From NCBI GenBank assembly GCA_963735065.1, contig CAVTJL010000001.1, positions 2,232,001 through 2,296,000 on the forward strand: a DNA stretch of 64,000 bases. Reading direction: 5' to 3'. A model generated the notes under the pieces. The model was not told the origin of the DNA. It saw nothing but the letters and a program-made list of their open reading frames with translations, and did not search any database. The position numbers were made by a program, and so were the translations under genes. Below are positions 55,321 through 64,000 of this stretch, one piece after another (the first letter of the stretch is position 1; each line of letters opens with the position of its first letter). This stretch comes from CAVTJL01 sp963735065 (GTDB taxonomy: Bacteria; Pseudomonadota; Alphaproteobacteria; Geminicoccales; Geminicoccaceae).

Positions 55321-56112
55321 GTGGCCGATGCTCCGATGATCGCGGTCGAGGATCTCGTCATCGCCTTCGGCAGCGGCCCGGACGTCGTGCGGGCGGTGGG
55401 CGGTATCGCGTTCGGGGTGGCCGAGGGCGAGGCGTTCGGGCTCGTGGGCGAATCGGGCTCGGGCAAGTCGACCGTGCTGCGCGCCCTCTCGGGGCTCAAC
55501 CACACCTGGTCGGGAAGCATCCGCATCGCCGGCGAGGCGCAGCCGGCGCATCGCTCGAGGGCCTTCCACAAGCTCTGCCAGATGGTCTTCCAGGACCCGT
55601 ACGGCTCGCTCCATCCGCGCCACACGGTGGATCGGATCCTGAGCGAGCCCGTGGCGATCCACAAGCTGGGCGACGCCGACCGGCGCGTCGAGCGGCTGCT
55701 CCTCGAGGTCGGGCTCGGGCCCGCCTTCCGCTACCGCTACCCGCACCAGCTCTCGGGCGGCCAGCGCCAGCGCGTGGCGATCGCCCGGGCGCTGATCCTC
55801 GAGCCGCGCATCCTCCTCCTGGACGAGCCCACCTCGGCGCTCGACGTCTCCGTCCAGGCCGAGATTCTCAATCTTTTGCGCCGCCTGCGGGAGGAGCGCG
55901 GGCTCACCTACATCCTGGTGAGCCACAACCTCGCCGTGGTCGCCTACATGTGCGAGCGGCTGGCCGTCATGAACCGCGGCCGCATCGTCGAGGAGCTGAC
56001 CAAGGCCGAGCTGCGCGAGGCGCGCCCGCAGGAGCCCTACACGCGCCAGCTGCTGCGCGCGACGCAAGGGTACGATCGCGCCGTGGCGGAGAGCTTCGAG
56101 AGCTTCGGCTGA
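55321..56112 (+). CDS. Dipeptide-type ABC transporter ATP-binding protein, DppF-like
   Basis: A 263-residue ATPase read from GTG at 55321 (MADAPMIAVEDLVIAFG), or from ATG at 55297, overlapping dppD by 20 bases. Walker A is GLVGESGSGKSTVLRA, the signature LSGGQRQRVAIARAL and Walker B ILLLDEPTSALDVS. The 3' end (TYILVSHNLAVVAYMCERLA onwards) has a partial second copy at 56785-56903. It closes the Dpp operon. Confidence 0.9.
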   Translation: MADAPMIAVEDLVIAFGSGPDVVRAVGGIAFGVAEGEAFGLVGESGSGKSTVLRALSGLNHTWSGSIRIAGEAQPAHRSRAFHKLCQMVFQDPYGSLHPRHTVDRILSEPVAIHKLGDADRRVERLLLEVGLGPAFRYRYPHQLSGGQRQRVAIARALILEPRILLLDEPTSALDVSVQAEILNLLRRLREERGLTYILVSHNLAVVAYMCERLAVMNRGRIVEELTKAELREARPQEPYTRQLLRATQGYDRAVAESFESFG

Positions 56113-56198
56113 GCGACGTGCCGGCCGGGCGGCCGCGGCTGCTGGTGCCGACAGCGCGTTCTCCTATGCTGGGGTGACGCATCGAGAAGGGCGCACCC

Positions 56199-56420
56199 AT
56201 GACGATCGAGACGAGAACGCTCTACCAGAGCTCCAACGGCGATCGCTGGCGGCTCGCCCGCGATACCGAGACCGGGCGCGTCTTCGTCCAGCACGAGGCC
56301 AACCTGCCTTCGGGCGGCCGGATCGACGAGATCGAGATCGGCCCGTTCCTGTCCGGGAGCGGACGAGGCCCCGAGCATCAGGAGCTGCTGCGCCTGATCG
56401 GCACGCTCGTCGGCGGCTGA
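56199..56420 (+). CDS. Conserved small hypothetical protein
   Basis: A 73-residue protein, MTIETRTLYQSSNGDRWRLA then DTETGRVFVQHEANLPSGGR, and GPEHQELLRLIGTLVG. The composition is normal, and I have seen this type of sequence annotated as hypothetical in alphaproteobacteria. It starts 87 bases after dppF, on the same strand. No function can be suggested. Confidence 0.7.
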   Translation: MTIETRTLYQSSNGDRWRLARDTETGRVFVQHEANLPSGGRIDEIEIGPFLSGSGRGPEHQELLRLIGTLVGG

Positions 56421-56781
56421 TGCCTCCCGGGCTCCCGCCCCTTCGCGGAGCCGTCCGTCGAGCTCGGGGCTCGGATCTCCAGCGTGCCGAACCTGCGGCC
56501 CCGGAGCAATCTCCTGCGGCGGGCGCGGGTGGAGCGGGGGCATGCTCTACGGTCGTGGAGCGGGGAACAGACAGTCGGGTGGCGAGGTGTGTAAGGGAGG
56601 TAATAAGTCGTTTGACAGGAAGTAAAGGCAGCACAGTGTCTCAATTCTCGAGTGTGGCGTGGTATGAGGTATAGTTGGTCGTTTGGCAGGCAACCGTTGA
56701 CAAACCATAAGGTCGATTGTTTGTGTAAATGACGATGATGGAATAGAAATCGTGGAGCGGTCTGGCATGAGATAGCTACAT
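56421..56781. other. AT-rich gap
   Basis: About 360 bases between the small hypothetical gene and the dppF fragment. From 56570 to 56780 the sequence is clearly poorer in GC than its surroundings, with two similar stretches GTCGTTTGACAGGAAGT (56611) and GTCGTTTGGCAGGCAAC (56674). A 73-codon frame on the minus strand is open but has no ribosome site or motif. I see no gene. Confidence 0.45.
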
Positions 56782-56784
56782 CCC

Positions 56785-56903
56785 GGTGAGCCGCAGCCTC
56801 GCAGTCGTCGCCCGCATGGGCGAGCGGCTGGCGGTCATGAACCGCGGCCGCATCGTCGAGGAGCCGACCAGGGCGGAGCCGCGCGAGGCGCGCCCGCGGC
56901 GTC
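56785..56903 (+). repeat. Partial copy of the dppF 3' region
   Basis: GAGCCGCAGCCTCGCAGTCG then ATGGGCGAGCGGCTGGCGGT and CATGAACCGCGGCCGCATCG parallel 55918-56030 of dppF, ending in GCGCGAGGCGCGCCCG. The copy is about 118 bases and lies 760 bases downstream in direct orientation. The rest of dppF is not duplicated. Confidence 0.75.
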
Positions 56904-56906
56904 GGC

Positions 56907-57665
56907 TCAGTCCGTGTTGACGATGTTGAAGTCGCGCAGCTCGTCGCGGGTGAGCGGGCGCCAGTTCTCGTTCGGGATGTTCGCGAACTCGGTAAGGAAG
57001 CGGAGCGAGAGCTGCATCTCGGTGAGGAAGCGCGCGATCTCGGCGGCGGTGCGCGCCGCGTCCTGCTGGACGCTCTTGATGTCCTCCTCGAGCTTGGCGA
57101 GCCTGCTCTTGTCGGGATCCGCAGGCCTCTCGGGATGCTTCTTGTTGTAGGCCTCGACCTGCTGGTCCACGTCGTCCATGTCCTCGAGAATCTGCTCGGA
57201 CGCGTTGTTGGCGAACATGTGCACGCCGAACACGGCCCCCGGCTCGATGTAGCGGACGGCACCGCCCATGAAGATGAAGTTGCAGGCGCTGATGCAGGCC
57301 ATGCCGCGCTTGACGCGGGTGGTGAGGCCATAGCGGTGGATGATGCGGCCGATCTCGAGCCCTTCCTCCAGCACGCCGCCGCCCGAGAAGAGCCAGACCT
57401 CCTCGACGGGCTTGGCGGCGTCGATCGCTTCCCGGAAGCGCTCGGAATCGCCCGACGCGATGCCGCCCCAGGCGAAGAGGACCGTGCGGCGGCCGGCGGG
57501 GACCCTGGTGAAGTGGAGCTGGGGCAGGTTGAGGTCCTTGTCGCCCGACGGCGGCGGCACGAAGAGCGGCGGGGCGTTCTCGTCCTTGGCCGTCCAGCCC
57601 TGGCCGGCCGCCAGTGCCTGATGGGGCAGCAGAAGGGCCAGCAGCAGGAGCGCCGGGCACCTCAC
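56907..57665 (-). CDS. Periplasmic ClpP-like fold protein (COG3904-like)
   Basis: A secreted protein of 252 residues. The GTG start at 57665 overlaps the stop of the lipoprotein gene upstream (GTGA) and opens a signal peptide MRCPALLLLALLLPHQALAAG. The core resembles the ClpP/crotonase-type periplasmic proteins of COG3904: VWLFSGGGVLEEGLEIGRII, GMACISACNFIFMGG and GAVFGVHMFANNASEQI. The CxSAC segment is a family mark; the active serine and a partner lysine cannot be fixed. A coiled-coil-like helix LAKLEEDIKSVQQDAARTAA follows. A start further upstream would overlap the neighbour. Confidence 0.75.
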   Translation of the reverse strand: MRCPALLLLALLLPHQALAAGQGWTAKDENAPPLFVPPPSGDKDLNLPQLHFTRVPAGRRTVLFAWGGIASGDSERFREAIDAAKPVEEVWLFSGGGVLEEGLEIGRIIHRYGLTTRVKRGMACISACNFIFMGGAVRYIEPGAVFGVHMFANNASEQILEDMDDVDQQVEAYNKKHPERPADPDKSRLAKLEEDIKSVQQDAARTAAEIARFLTEMQLSLRFLTEFANIPNENWRPLTRDELRDFNIVNTD

Positions 57666-58180
57666 GTCTGGGCGACCCAGCCGCCGTCGGCCGTGCGGCA
57701 GTAGCGCGTGCTCTGCGCCACCTCCTTGCCCTTGATGTAGGCGATCTCGCGGACCGTGCGGCACTCGCCGCCATTGGGCTCGGGCTGGACTGCGGTCACC
57801 GTCGCCGTGCCGTGCGCCCCGGTGCCGTGATCCGAGCTCCAGGCCACGGGCTTTGCCGGCGGACGCGTGGCGGTCTGCTTCTTCTTCGTCGAGACCGGCT
57901 GGGCCAGCGCCTGTTGCGTGGCGCCGGCCGCGCGATGGCGATCCTTCTCGTCGAGCTGCTTGCCGAGCGCGCTGCCGATGAAGTAGCCGGCAGCCCCACA
58001 GGCGGCGGCGGGCAGCAGCGCGCCCAGCGTGTCATGGAAGATGGCGTTGCCGGCGACCCCGCAGGCGAGCGCGCCGATGCTGCCCCCGATGGCACCGCCC
58101 GTCTGCTCGTTCGACTCGCACGCTGCGAGCAAGGTGGCCGCGACAAGCACGGACACCGTGAGGCTTCTCTGCGTCCTCAT
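57662..58180 (-). CDS. 17 kDa surface-antigen-like lipoprotein
   Basis: A 172-residue lipoprotein. The signal MRTQRSLTVSVLVAATLLAACE has a lipobox AAC at residue 20-21. Then a glycine-zipper (GGAIGGSIGALACGVAGN and AACGAAGYFIGSALG) as in the Rickettsia 17 kDa antigen family, a variable middle, and the family end CRTVREIAYIKGKEVAQSTR followed by YCRTADGGW. These proteins associate with the outer membrane. It is the first gene of a pair with the ClpP-like protein, coupled by GTGA. Confidence 0.88.
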   Translation of the reverse strand: MRTQRSLTVSVLVAATLLAACESNEQTGGAIGGSIGALACGVAGNAIFHDTLGALLPAAACGAAGYFIGSALGKQLDEKDRHRAAGATQQALAQPVSTKKKQTATRPPAKPVAWSSDHGTGAHGTATVTAVQPEPNGGECRTVREIAYIKGKEVAQSTRYCRTADGGWVAQT

Positions 58181-58366
58181 CTTGTTCTCGATATAAGTGT
58201 CCCACCCGCGGTGATCTTACACTAATCGGCTCACCAACGCGAGATTCGCTTTGGCAACGAGCCTTGTCCTGAAGGTTGCTGGCGGGTTCGGGAAATTGTC
58301 CGTCGGGTTGCTTTTGACGGTCTTTGTGGCGGGGTGTCTGTCTGCTTGGGTGCCCGGACCGTGCCC
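58181..58366. other. Gap upstream of the 17 kDa lipoprotein
   Basis: About 185 bases. Contains the promoter of the lipoprotein gene, but no clear -35/-10 pair. A plus-strand frame from TTG at 58251 resembles a lipoprotein signal (LLLTVFVAGC) but runs into antisense of the next gene; I did not call it. Confidence 0.45.
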
Positions 58367-58918
58367 TCAGGCCTCGAGCGTGCCGAAGACGCGGTCCCAA
58401 AAGCGCGTCGTGACGCCGAAATTGCAGGACTCGCTGCGGTGATGATGCAGCGCGTGGTGGCGCTTCAGGCGGCGCAGCGGCGGCAGATGACGGGTGCTCC
58501 AGTGATGCATCCAGTGATGGACGGTGACGTAGCCGAGGTAGCCCAGCATGACGCCGGTGGTGAGCCCGGCCGCAGCGCCGGCGCTCAGCAAGGTCCAGGT
58601 CGGCAGGAAGACGAGACCCAGCATCAGGGCGAAGCTGAGCATGGTGGGCGCGCCCACCAGCCCGCGCGGCTCGTTGTGATGCGTCTCGTGGAGGTCCCTG
58701 ATGACGGGCACCTCGTGGAGGACAAGGCGATGCAGGAGATATTCGAGCAGCGTCCAGAGTGCCAGGCCGAGCAACGCCAGCAGCGCCAGCAGGGCGAGGC
58801 GGCGCGCCGCGTCGTCCCACACGAGGACACTCCAGGTGGCCGCTATCGCCAGGGGATAGACGGCGAAGTCGAGAAAGTAGCCGGCAGGCGAGCAATGTGC
58901 ATCCAGACGCATCCGCAT
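58367..58918 (-). CDS. Sterol desaturase / fatty acid hydroxylase family protein
   Basis: A 183-residue membrane di-iron enzyme. Four histidine clusters are seen: LLHRLVLHEVP, LHETHHNEP, VHHWMHHWSTRH and LKRHHALHHH. There are about four membrane spans, including LALLALLALLGLALWTLLEYL and GLTTGVMLGYLGYVTV. The family hydroxylates or desaturates lipids. The length is at the short end of the family. It is alone on the minus strand. Confidence 0.88.
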   Translation of the reverse strand: MRMRLDAHCSPAGYFLDFAVYPLAIAATWSVLVWDDAARRLALLALLALLGLALWTLLEYLLHRLVLHEVPVIRDLHETHHNEPRGLVGAPTMLSFALMLGLVFLPTWTLLSAGAAAGLTTGVMLGYLGYVTVHHWMHHWSTRHLPPLRRLKRHHALHHHRSESCNFGVTTRFWDRVFGTLEA

Positions 58919-59169
58919 GAGCCCAAAATCCCACGATTGCCGTCAGCCCCCGGGTGGTGGGCTGCTCTGCCGACGGCTCGGCTGTGCCGTGGGGCGCGAG
59001 CGGGCGCCGATCGCCGGTCAGCAGATAAACTGTGTGCCTCGGGGAGCGCGGCAATGCCGTCCCGGCTCGGGTCGGATGGGCTCGTGGTCGCGCCCCTCCC
59101 GACGCTGGCCGCCTGGGCGGCGCGGGCGTAGCATCCCGATGCCGAGCCAGGAATCAGGGAGGACGGGAC

Positions 59170-59983
59170 ATGTGCACGCGCGGCTGCCTCGAGCGCATGG
59201 CCGAGTGGCGGAGCCAGCACGACCTTCCGGCGGGTGCGGGCGATGGAGGCGGGGCCGATCCGGCTCCGGGCAGAGCGCTTGCGGCGCCGCGGCCCGGCTT
59301 CTCGCGCGTGGTCGACCTCACCCACGTCCTGCCGCCCGACTTTCCGACCTATTCGGGCGAGCCGGCGCTGGGCCTCGAGGTCCTGCGCACGTTCGGACGC
59401 GACGGGGTCAACATCAAGCGCTGGCTGGTCGAGGAGCATGTCGGCACGCACATCGACGCGCCGATCCATTTCTCGGCCGAGGGCGGCACGGTCGAGGCGA
59501 TCCCGGTCGAGAGCCTGGTCGTGCCGCTCGCGGTCGTCGACATCCGGCAGAAGGTCGTGGAGAGACCCGGACGCGGAGGTCACGCCCGAGGACATCAGGG
59601 CCTGGGAGGCGGCGCACGGCCCGCTGCCGGAAGGCGGCTGCGTGGCGATGAACGGCGGCTGGGACCGCTTCGCGAAGGATGCCCGGTTCCGCAACGCCGA
59701 CGAGCGCGGCCTGATGCACTTTCCGGGCTTTCACGTCGAGGCGGCGCACATGCTGCTGGAGGCGCGCAGCGTGGTGGGGCTGGCCGTGGACACCCTCTCG
59801 ATCGACCACGGCCCGTCGACGACCTACGCCACCCACCGCGCCTGGCTGCCGGCCGGCCGCTGGGCGGCCGAGGGCTTGGCCAACCTGTCCTCGCTGCCAC
59901 CCTTGGGCGCCACGCTCGTGGTCGGCGCGCCCACCGTCCAAGGGGCCACGGGCGGGCCGAGCCGCATCATCGCCCTGCTCTGA
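59170..59983 (+). CDS. Cyclase-family protein (KynB-like), one-base frameshift
   Basis: A metal-dependent hydrolase of the cyclase/kynurenine-formamidase group. GGGAGGACGGGAC precedes ATG at 59170. The first part has FSRVVDLTHVLPPDFPTYSG and the metal motif HVGTHIDAPIHFSAEGG (HxGTHxDxPxHF). A surplus base at about 59562 shifts the frame; the rest reads DAEVTPEDIRAWEAAHGPLP, FRNADERGLMHFPGFHVEAA, and GLAVDTLSIDHGPSTTYATH. The repaired protein would be about 270 residues, close to family length. A formamidase or isatin hydrolase role is possible. Confidence 0.85.
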
Positions 59984-60074
59984 GGTGCCGCGGCAGGCCC
60001 TCTGGCGTTCCGAGCGAGGGCGGGAGGATCGAGCGTCGCTCGGGAGCCCGGATGGCGTCAGCCGGATGGGGCGC

Positions 60075-60617
60075 TCAGACCGGGGCGAGGGGGCGGTGCG
60101 GAGGCGGCGGGAGCTCGGCCGTGATCGGGTCGCCGGGGCGGAGGTCGCCGCCGGCGACGACGATCGCCATGACGCCGGCCTTGCGGACGAGGTTGCCCAG
60201 GGCGTCGCGGTCGAGCACCGCCTGCATCAGGCCAGGGCGGAACCTGTCGAGCTGAACGCAGGGATTGCGCAGGCCGGTCAGCTCGACCACCGCGTCGGTG
60301 CCGAGCCGCAGACGCGTGCCCGTGGGCAGGCCGAGGAGGTCGATGCCCAGGGTCGTGACGTTCTCGCCGATCTGCCCGGGGCCGATGTCGAAGCCGCGGA
60401 GGCGCAGCTCGTCGAAGAGCTCGGCATGGATGAGATGGACCTGGCGCAGATTGGGCTGGGTCGCGTCGCGGGCGACGCGCGATCGGTGCCGCACGGTCGT
60501 CCCCTGATGGGCGTCGCCCTCCACGCCCAGGCCGGCGAGGAGGCGGATGAGCAGCGCGCCCGACTTCGTGAAGCTGTGGGTCGGGCTTCGGCTGACCGCG
60601 GTCACGATCGCTGCCAC
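60075..60617 (-). CDS. MOSC-domain protein
   Basis: A 180-residue MOSC protein. The conserved cysteine is in ELTGLRNPCVQLDRF, which would hold a sulfane sulfur or the molybdenum cofactor; the N-terminal part has GVEGDAHQG and VHLIHAELFDELRLRG, and PGQIGENVTTLGIDLLGLP is the usual core. The family acts in molybdopterin transfer and in detoxification of N-hydroxylated compounds. It follows EttA-gene termini on the same strand, likely separately. Confidence 0.9.
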   Translation of the reverse strand: MAAIVTAVSRSPTHSFTKSGALLIRLLAGLGVEGDAHQGTTVRHRSRVARDATQPNLRQVHLIHAELFDELRLRGFDIGPGQIGENVTTLGIDLLGLPTGTRLRLGTDAVVELTGLRNPCVQLDRFRPGLMQAVLDRDALGNLVRKAGVMAIVVAGGDLRPGDPITAELPPPPHRPLAPV

Positions 60618-60652
60618 CGCTCTCCTCCTCCCCTGCCGGCCGGGGCCGCCGG

Positions 60653-62335
<1,683 letters not shown>

Positions 62336-62729
62336 CGGCACGCCTCCTCGAGAGCGCAAGGGGTGGGGATCGTTGCCGCGGCTTTTATCAGCGATGGGGC
62401 AAGATCGGAAGGTGGGGCAACGGGGGCTTGCGTGGGCCGAGGCGCGGTCCCCTTCTGCCGAATGGGATCTCGTGGTGACGGAGGTGATCCGATGCTGCGT
62501 ATCACGCTGTGCTCGATGCGTGCGCTTCTCGCCGGCATCGAGGCTCTTCTTGGTCCGCTCGTGAGTGGGGGCCGGCGGCCCTCGCACGCCGCATTTCGGG
62601 CGCGCCTGCCGTTGCAGGAGGTGCCGAGCGAGGTGGTGGTCGGGCAGGGCCGCGACGAGCGGTGACGACAGGTCACCAGCCCCTGGGCATGCGCGTGCCG
62701 TCGATGCGGCGCCGGCTCGTGGAGCGCGG
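62336..62729. other. Intergenic region
   Basis: About 395 bases between ettA and the methyltransferase gene, both minus strand. It contains the ettA promoter region near 62336-62420; the open frames across it are low-complexity. No gene or RNA was recognised. Confidence 0.45.
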
Positions 62730-63396
62730 CTAGCCCTTCCGTCTCAGCACCAGGAGCACGACGCCGTCGGCCATGAAGGTGCGGCGGTCGAGGATCTCGA
62801 GGCCGGCGGCGGCGAGGTGGTGCTCGGTCGTGGCGTCGAAGCGGGCGGCGAAGGCCCAGCGCAGCCAGGGCGAGAGGCAGCGCCGCCAGAGGCGCGTGCC
62901 GAGCTTCTGCGAGGGGTGATAGTCGAGCAGCAGCAGGCGGCCGTCCGGGCGCAGGACGCGCCGCAGCTCGCGCAGGGCCGGGGCCTGGAGCTCGTCGGGC
63001 AGGCAGAGCAGCACGAAGGTGATGGCGATCGTGTCGAAGCTGGCGTCGGGGAGGTCGAGCTCGAGCAGGTTCATCTGGCGCAGGTCGACGCGGCGGCCGA
63101 GCCGGGTGGCACGGCGGTGGGCGCGCGCCAGCATGGCCGGGCTGGCGTCCACGCCGGTCACCTCGGCGCCGGAGGGGATAGAAGGGCATGTTGCAGCCGG
63201 TGCCGACGCCCGCATCGAGGATGCGGCCCCTTGCGTGGCGGAAGAGCAGGGCGCGCAGGTGCTGCTTCCAGCTGCGCTCGTAGACGGCGTCCAGGAGATC
63301 GTAGAGGGGTGCTATGCGCTCGTAGGTGCGAAGGCAGCTCTCGATGCGGGCGTCGGCCGGCTCGCCGCCGAGGGACGCTGCGTGCCCGTTCGGCAT
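62730..63396 (-). CDS. Class I SAM-dependent methyltransferase (one-base frameshift)
   Basis: A UbiE/COQ5-like enzyme, about 221 residues when one surplus base near 63174-63178 is removed. The N-terminus MPNGHAASLGGEPADARIES is followed by RTYERIAPLYDLLDAVYERS and the SAM motif ILDAGVGTGCNMPFYP; the other frame gives EVTGVDASPAMLARAHRRA, FDTIAITFVLLCLPDE and RRVLRPDGRLLLLDYHPSQK. The surplus base is in a run of four Gs. The methyl acceptor is unknown; lipid-quinone or small phospholipid type is usual for this shape. Confidence 0.85.
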
Positions 63397-63433
63397 GGTT
63401 CGTCCTCGCAGAAGGGTCTGGTCGCTGGGTGTC

Positions 63434-64000
63434 TCAGGGGCGCTCGAGCGTGGTTGCCGGCAGGGGGATCGGTCCGCGGAGCTGGCGCCAGGGCCTGACA
63501 AAATAGCTGCCGCTGGTGGCGGCGCCGTCGCGCTCGAGCTGGGCCTGGAGCGCGGTCCAGGGCAGGGCCGGGTGGCGATGATGGGTGCCGTGCAGGTTGC
63601 TGCTCAAGATCAGCGCGCCCAAGGGCTGGGGGATGCGAAGGTCGTAGCCCTGGTCGGGGTCGGCGAGCGGCCCCTCATAGTGCGGGGCGTTGTCCATGAA
63701 GGAGACGAGGAAGGCGCGGCCCAGGAAGGCGCCCGCGAGCCAGGGCCACCAGGGCCCGTAGAGCCAGAGGCTCAGGAGGACCAGGGCCAGGGTGGCGAGG
63801 GCGTCGAGCCGGATCCGGCGCAGGCGGCCCGTCGCCAGGAGCTGGCGCTCGGCGCGGTCGGCCATGCCTGCGGCCTCGGGATCGCCCTCGTAGAAGAGGC
63901 GGCGGACGATCGGGCGGAGCAGGCGGCGCGGCAGGAGGCTCAAGGGACCGCTCACCGCCTCCACGGTGTAGAGGCCGAAGAGCAGGCGGGGGTAGTAGAC
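63434..64000 (-). CDS. Fatty acid desaturase family protein (C-terminal part)
   Basis: The window ends within the gene; the 189 visible codons continue upstream (VYYPRLLFGLYT precedes a GTG-valine). The last histidine box is ILSSNLHGTHHRHPALPW (HxxHH), and FLVSFMDNAPHYEG is a partial membrane part. In between are RLRRIRLDALATLALVLLSLWLYG and LVSFMDN. Such enzymes introduce double bonds or hydroxyls into acyl chains with a di-iron centre. It precedes the methyltransferase on the same strand, so both may modify lipids. The first two His boxes lie outside the window. Confidence 0.8.
   Translation of the reverse strand, partial: VYYPRLLFGLYTVEAVSGPLSLLPRRLLRPIVRRLFYEGDPEAAGMADRAERQLLATGRLRRIRLDALATLALVLLSLWLYGPWWPWLAGAFLGRAFLVSFMDNAPHYEGPLADPDQGYDLRIPQPLGALILSSNLHGTHHRHPALPWTALQAQLERDGAATSGSYFVRPWRQLRGPIPLPATTLERP

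Noticed and set aside
58251..58442. Plus-strand TTG-started frame with a lipoprotein-like signal (LLLTVFVAGC)
   Set aside because: It runs into antisense of the desaturase gene after 35 codons and lacks a ribosome site; the lipobox is likely chance.

Overview
The window is high-GC bacterial chromosome, most probably from an alphaproteobacterium of the Rhodospirillales/Geminicoccales kind. This is inferred from the gene families (DUF1194, DUF4170, DUF29, 17 kDa surface-antigen lipoprotein, homodimeric AceE followed by AceF and a lipoyl-bearing Lpd), from the many solute-uptake operons, and from small palindromic intergenic hairpins of the kind common in that class. No rRNA, tRNA, CRISPR array, integrase or intact insertion sequence was seen.

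Layout. 1-4038: pyruvate dehydrogenase operon aceE-aceF-lpd on the minus strand. 4448-7481: gpmA, a lipoprotein hydrolase, and a MarR regulator divergent from a SnoaL-like protein across a perfect palindrome. 7502-14700: a dipeptide-type ABC operon (regulator RpiR, SBP, two permeases, a fused double ATPase, an uncharacterised protein). 14851-18000: a graveyard of toxin-antitoxin and phage-resistance genes: a broken Phd, a broken AbiGi-like gene, an intact BrnT/XRE pair with its operator, a HicB-like gene with a HicA stub, and DUF29. 18162-23009: two paralogous terminase-small-subunit-like genes with the same SD-less promoter layout, enclosing DUF1194, an aldo/keto reductase and membrane proteins. 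23856-28492: a solitary MurF-like ligase, a DksA/TraR zinc-finger protein, a TylF methyltransferase, and an SDR gene whose 3' end recurs as fragments. 28588-34301: a sugar-type ABC operon without an ATPase, ending in a PhyH-HEAT fusion and the SDR, divergent from a GntR/FCD regulator. 34813-39634: amtB (candidate sigma-54 promoter, clear terminator), a SelA-like gene that has lost its PLP lysine, M20 peptidase, MFS and DUF4170. 39640-40500: remnant of a STAND/TPR NTPase. 42528-49777: catabolic operon (Gfo/Idh, DUF993 aldolase-like, aldo/keto reductase, TctCBA tripartite transporter, sugar isomerase). 49835-56420: orphan VapB, GNAT, and a second complete Dpp operon. 56421-64000: ClpP-like and 17 kDa lipoproteins, sterol-desaturase-like protein, cyclase, MOSC, EttA, methyltransferase, and a fatty-acid desaturase cut by the window edge.

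How the genes work together. Much of the window is nutrient capture: two peptide importers, one sugar importer, one tricarboxylate-type transporter and AmtB, each next to enzymes or a regulator likely to serve it. Five otherwise healthy genes (aceE, the 40660 membrane protein, the 48952 isomerase, the cyclase and the 62730 methyltransferase) each carry exactly one surplus base, which points to insertion errors in the sequence rather than five independent mutations. The truly decayed genes lie in the toxin-antitoxin/defence remnants and in the scattered copies of the SDR and dppF ends.
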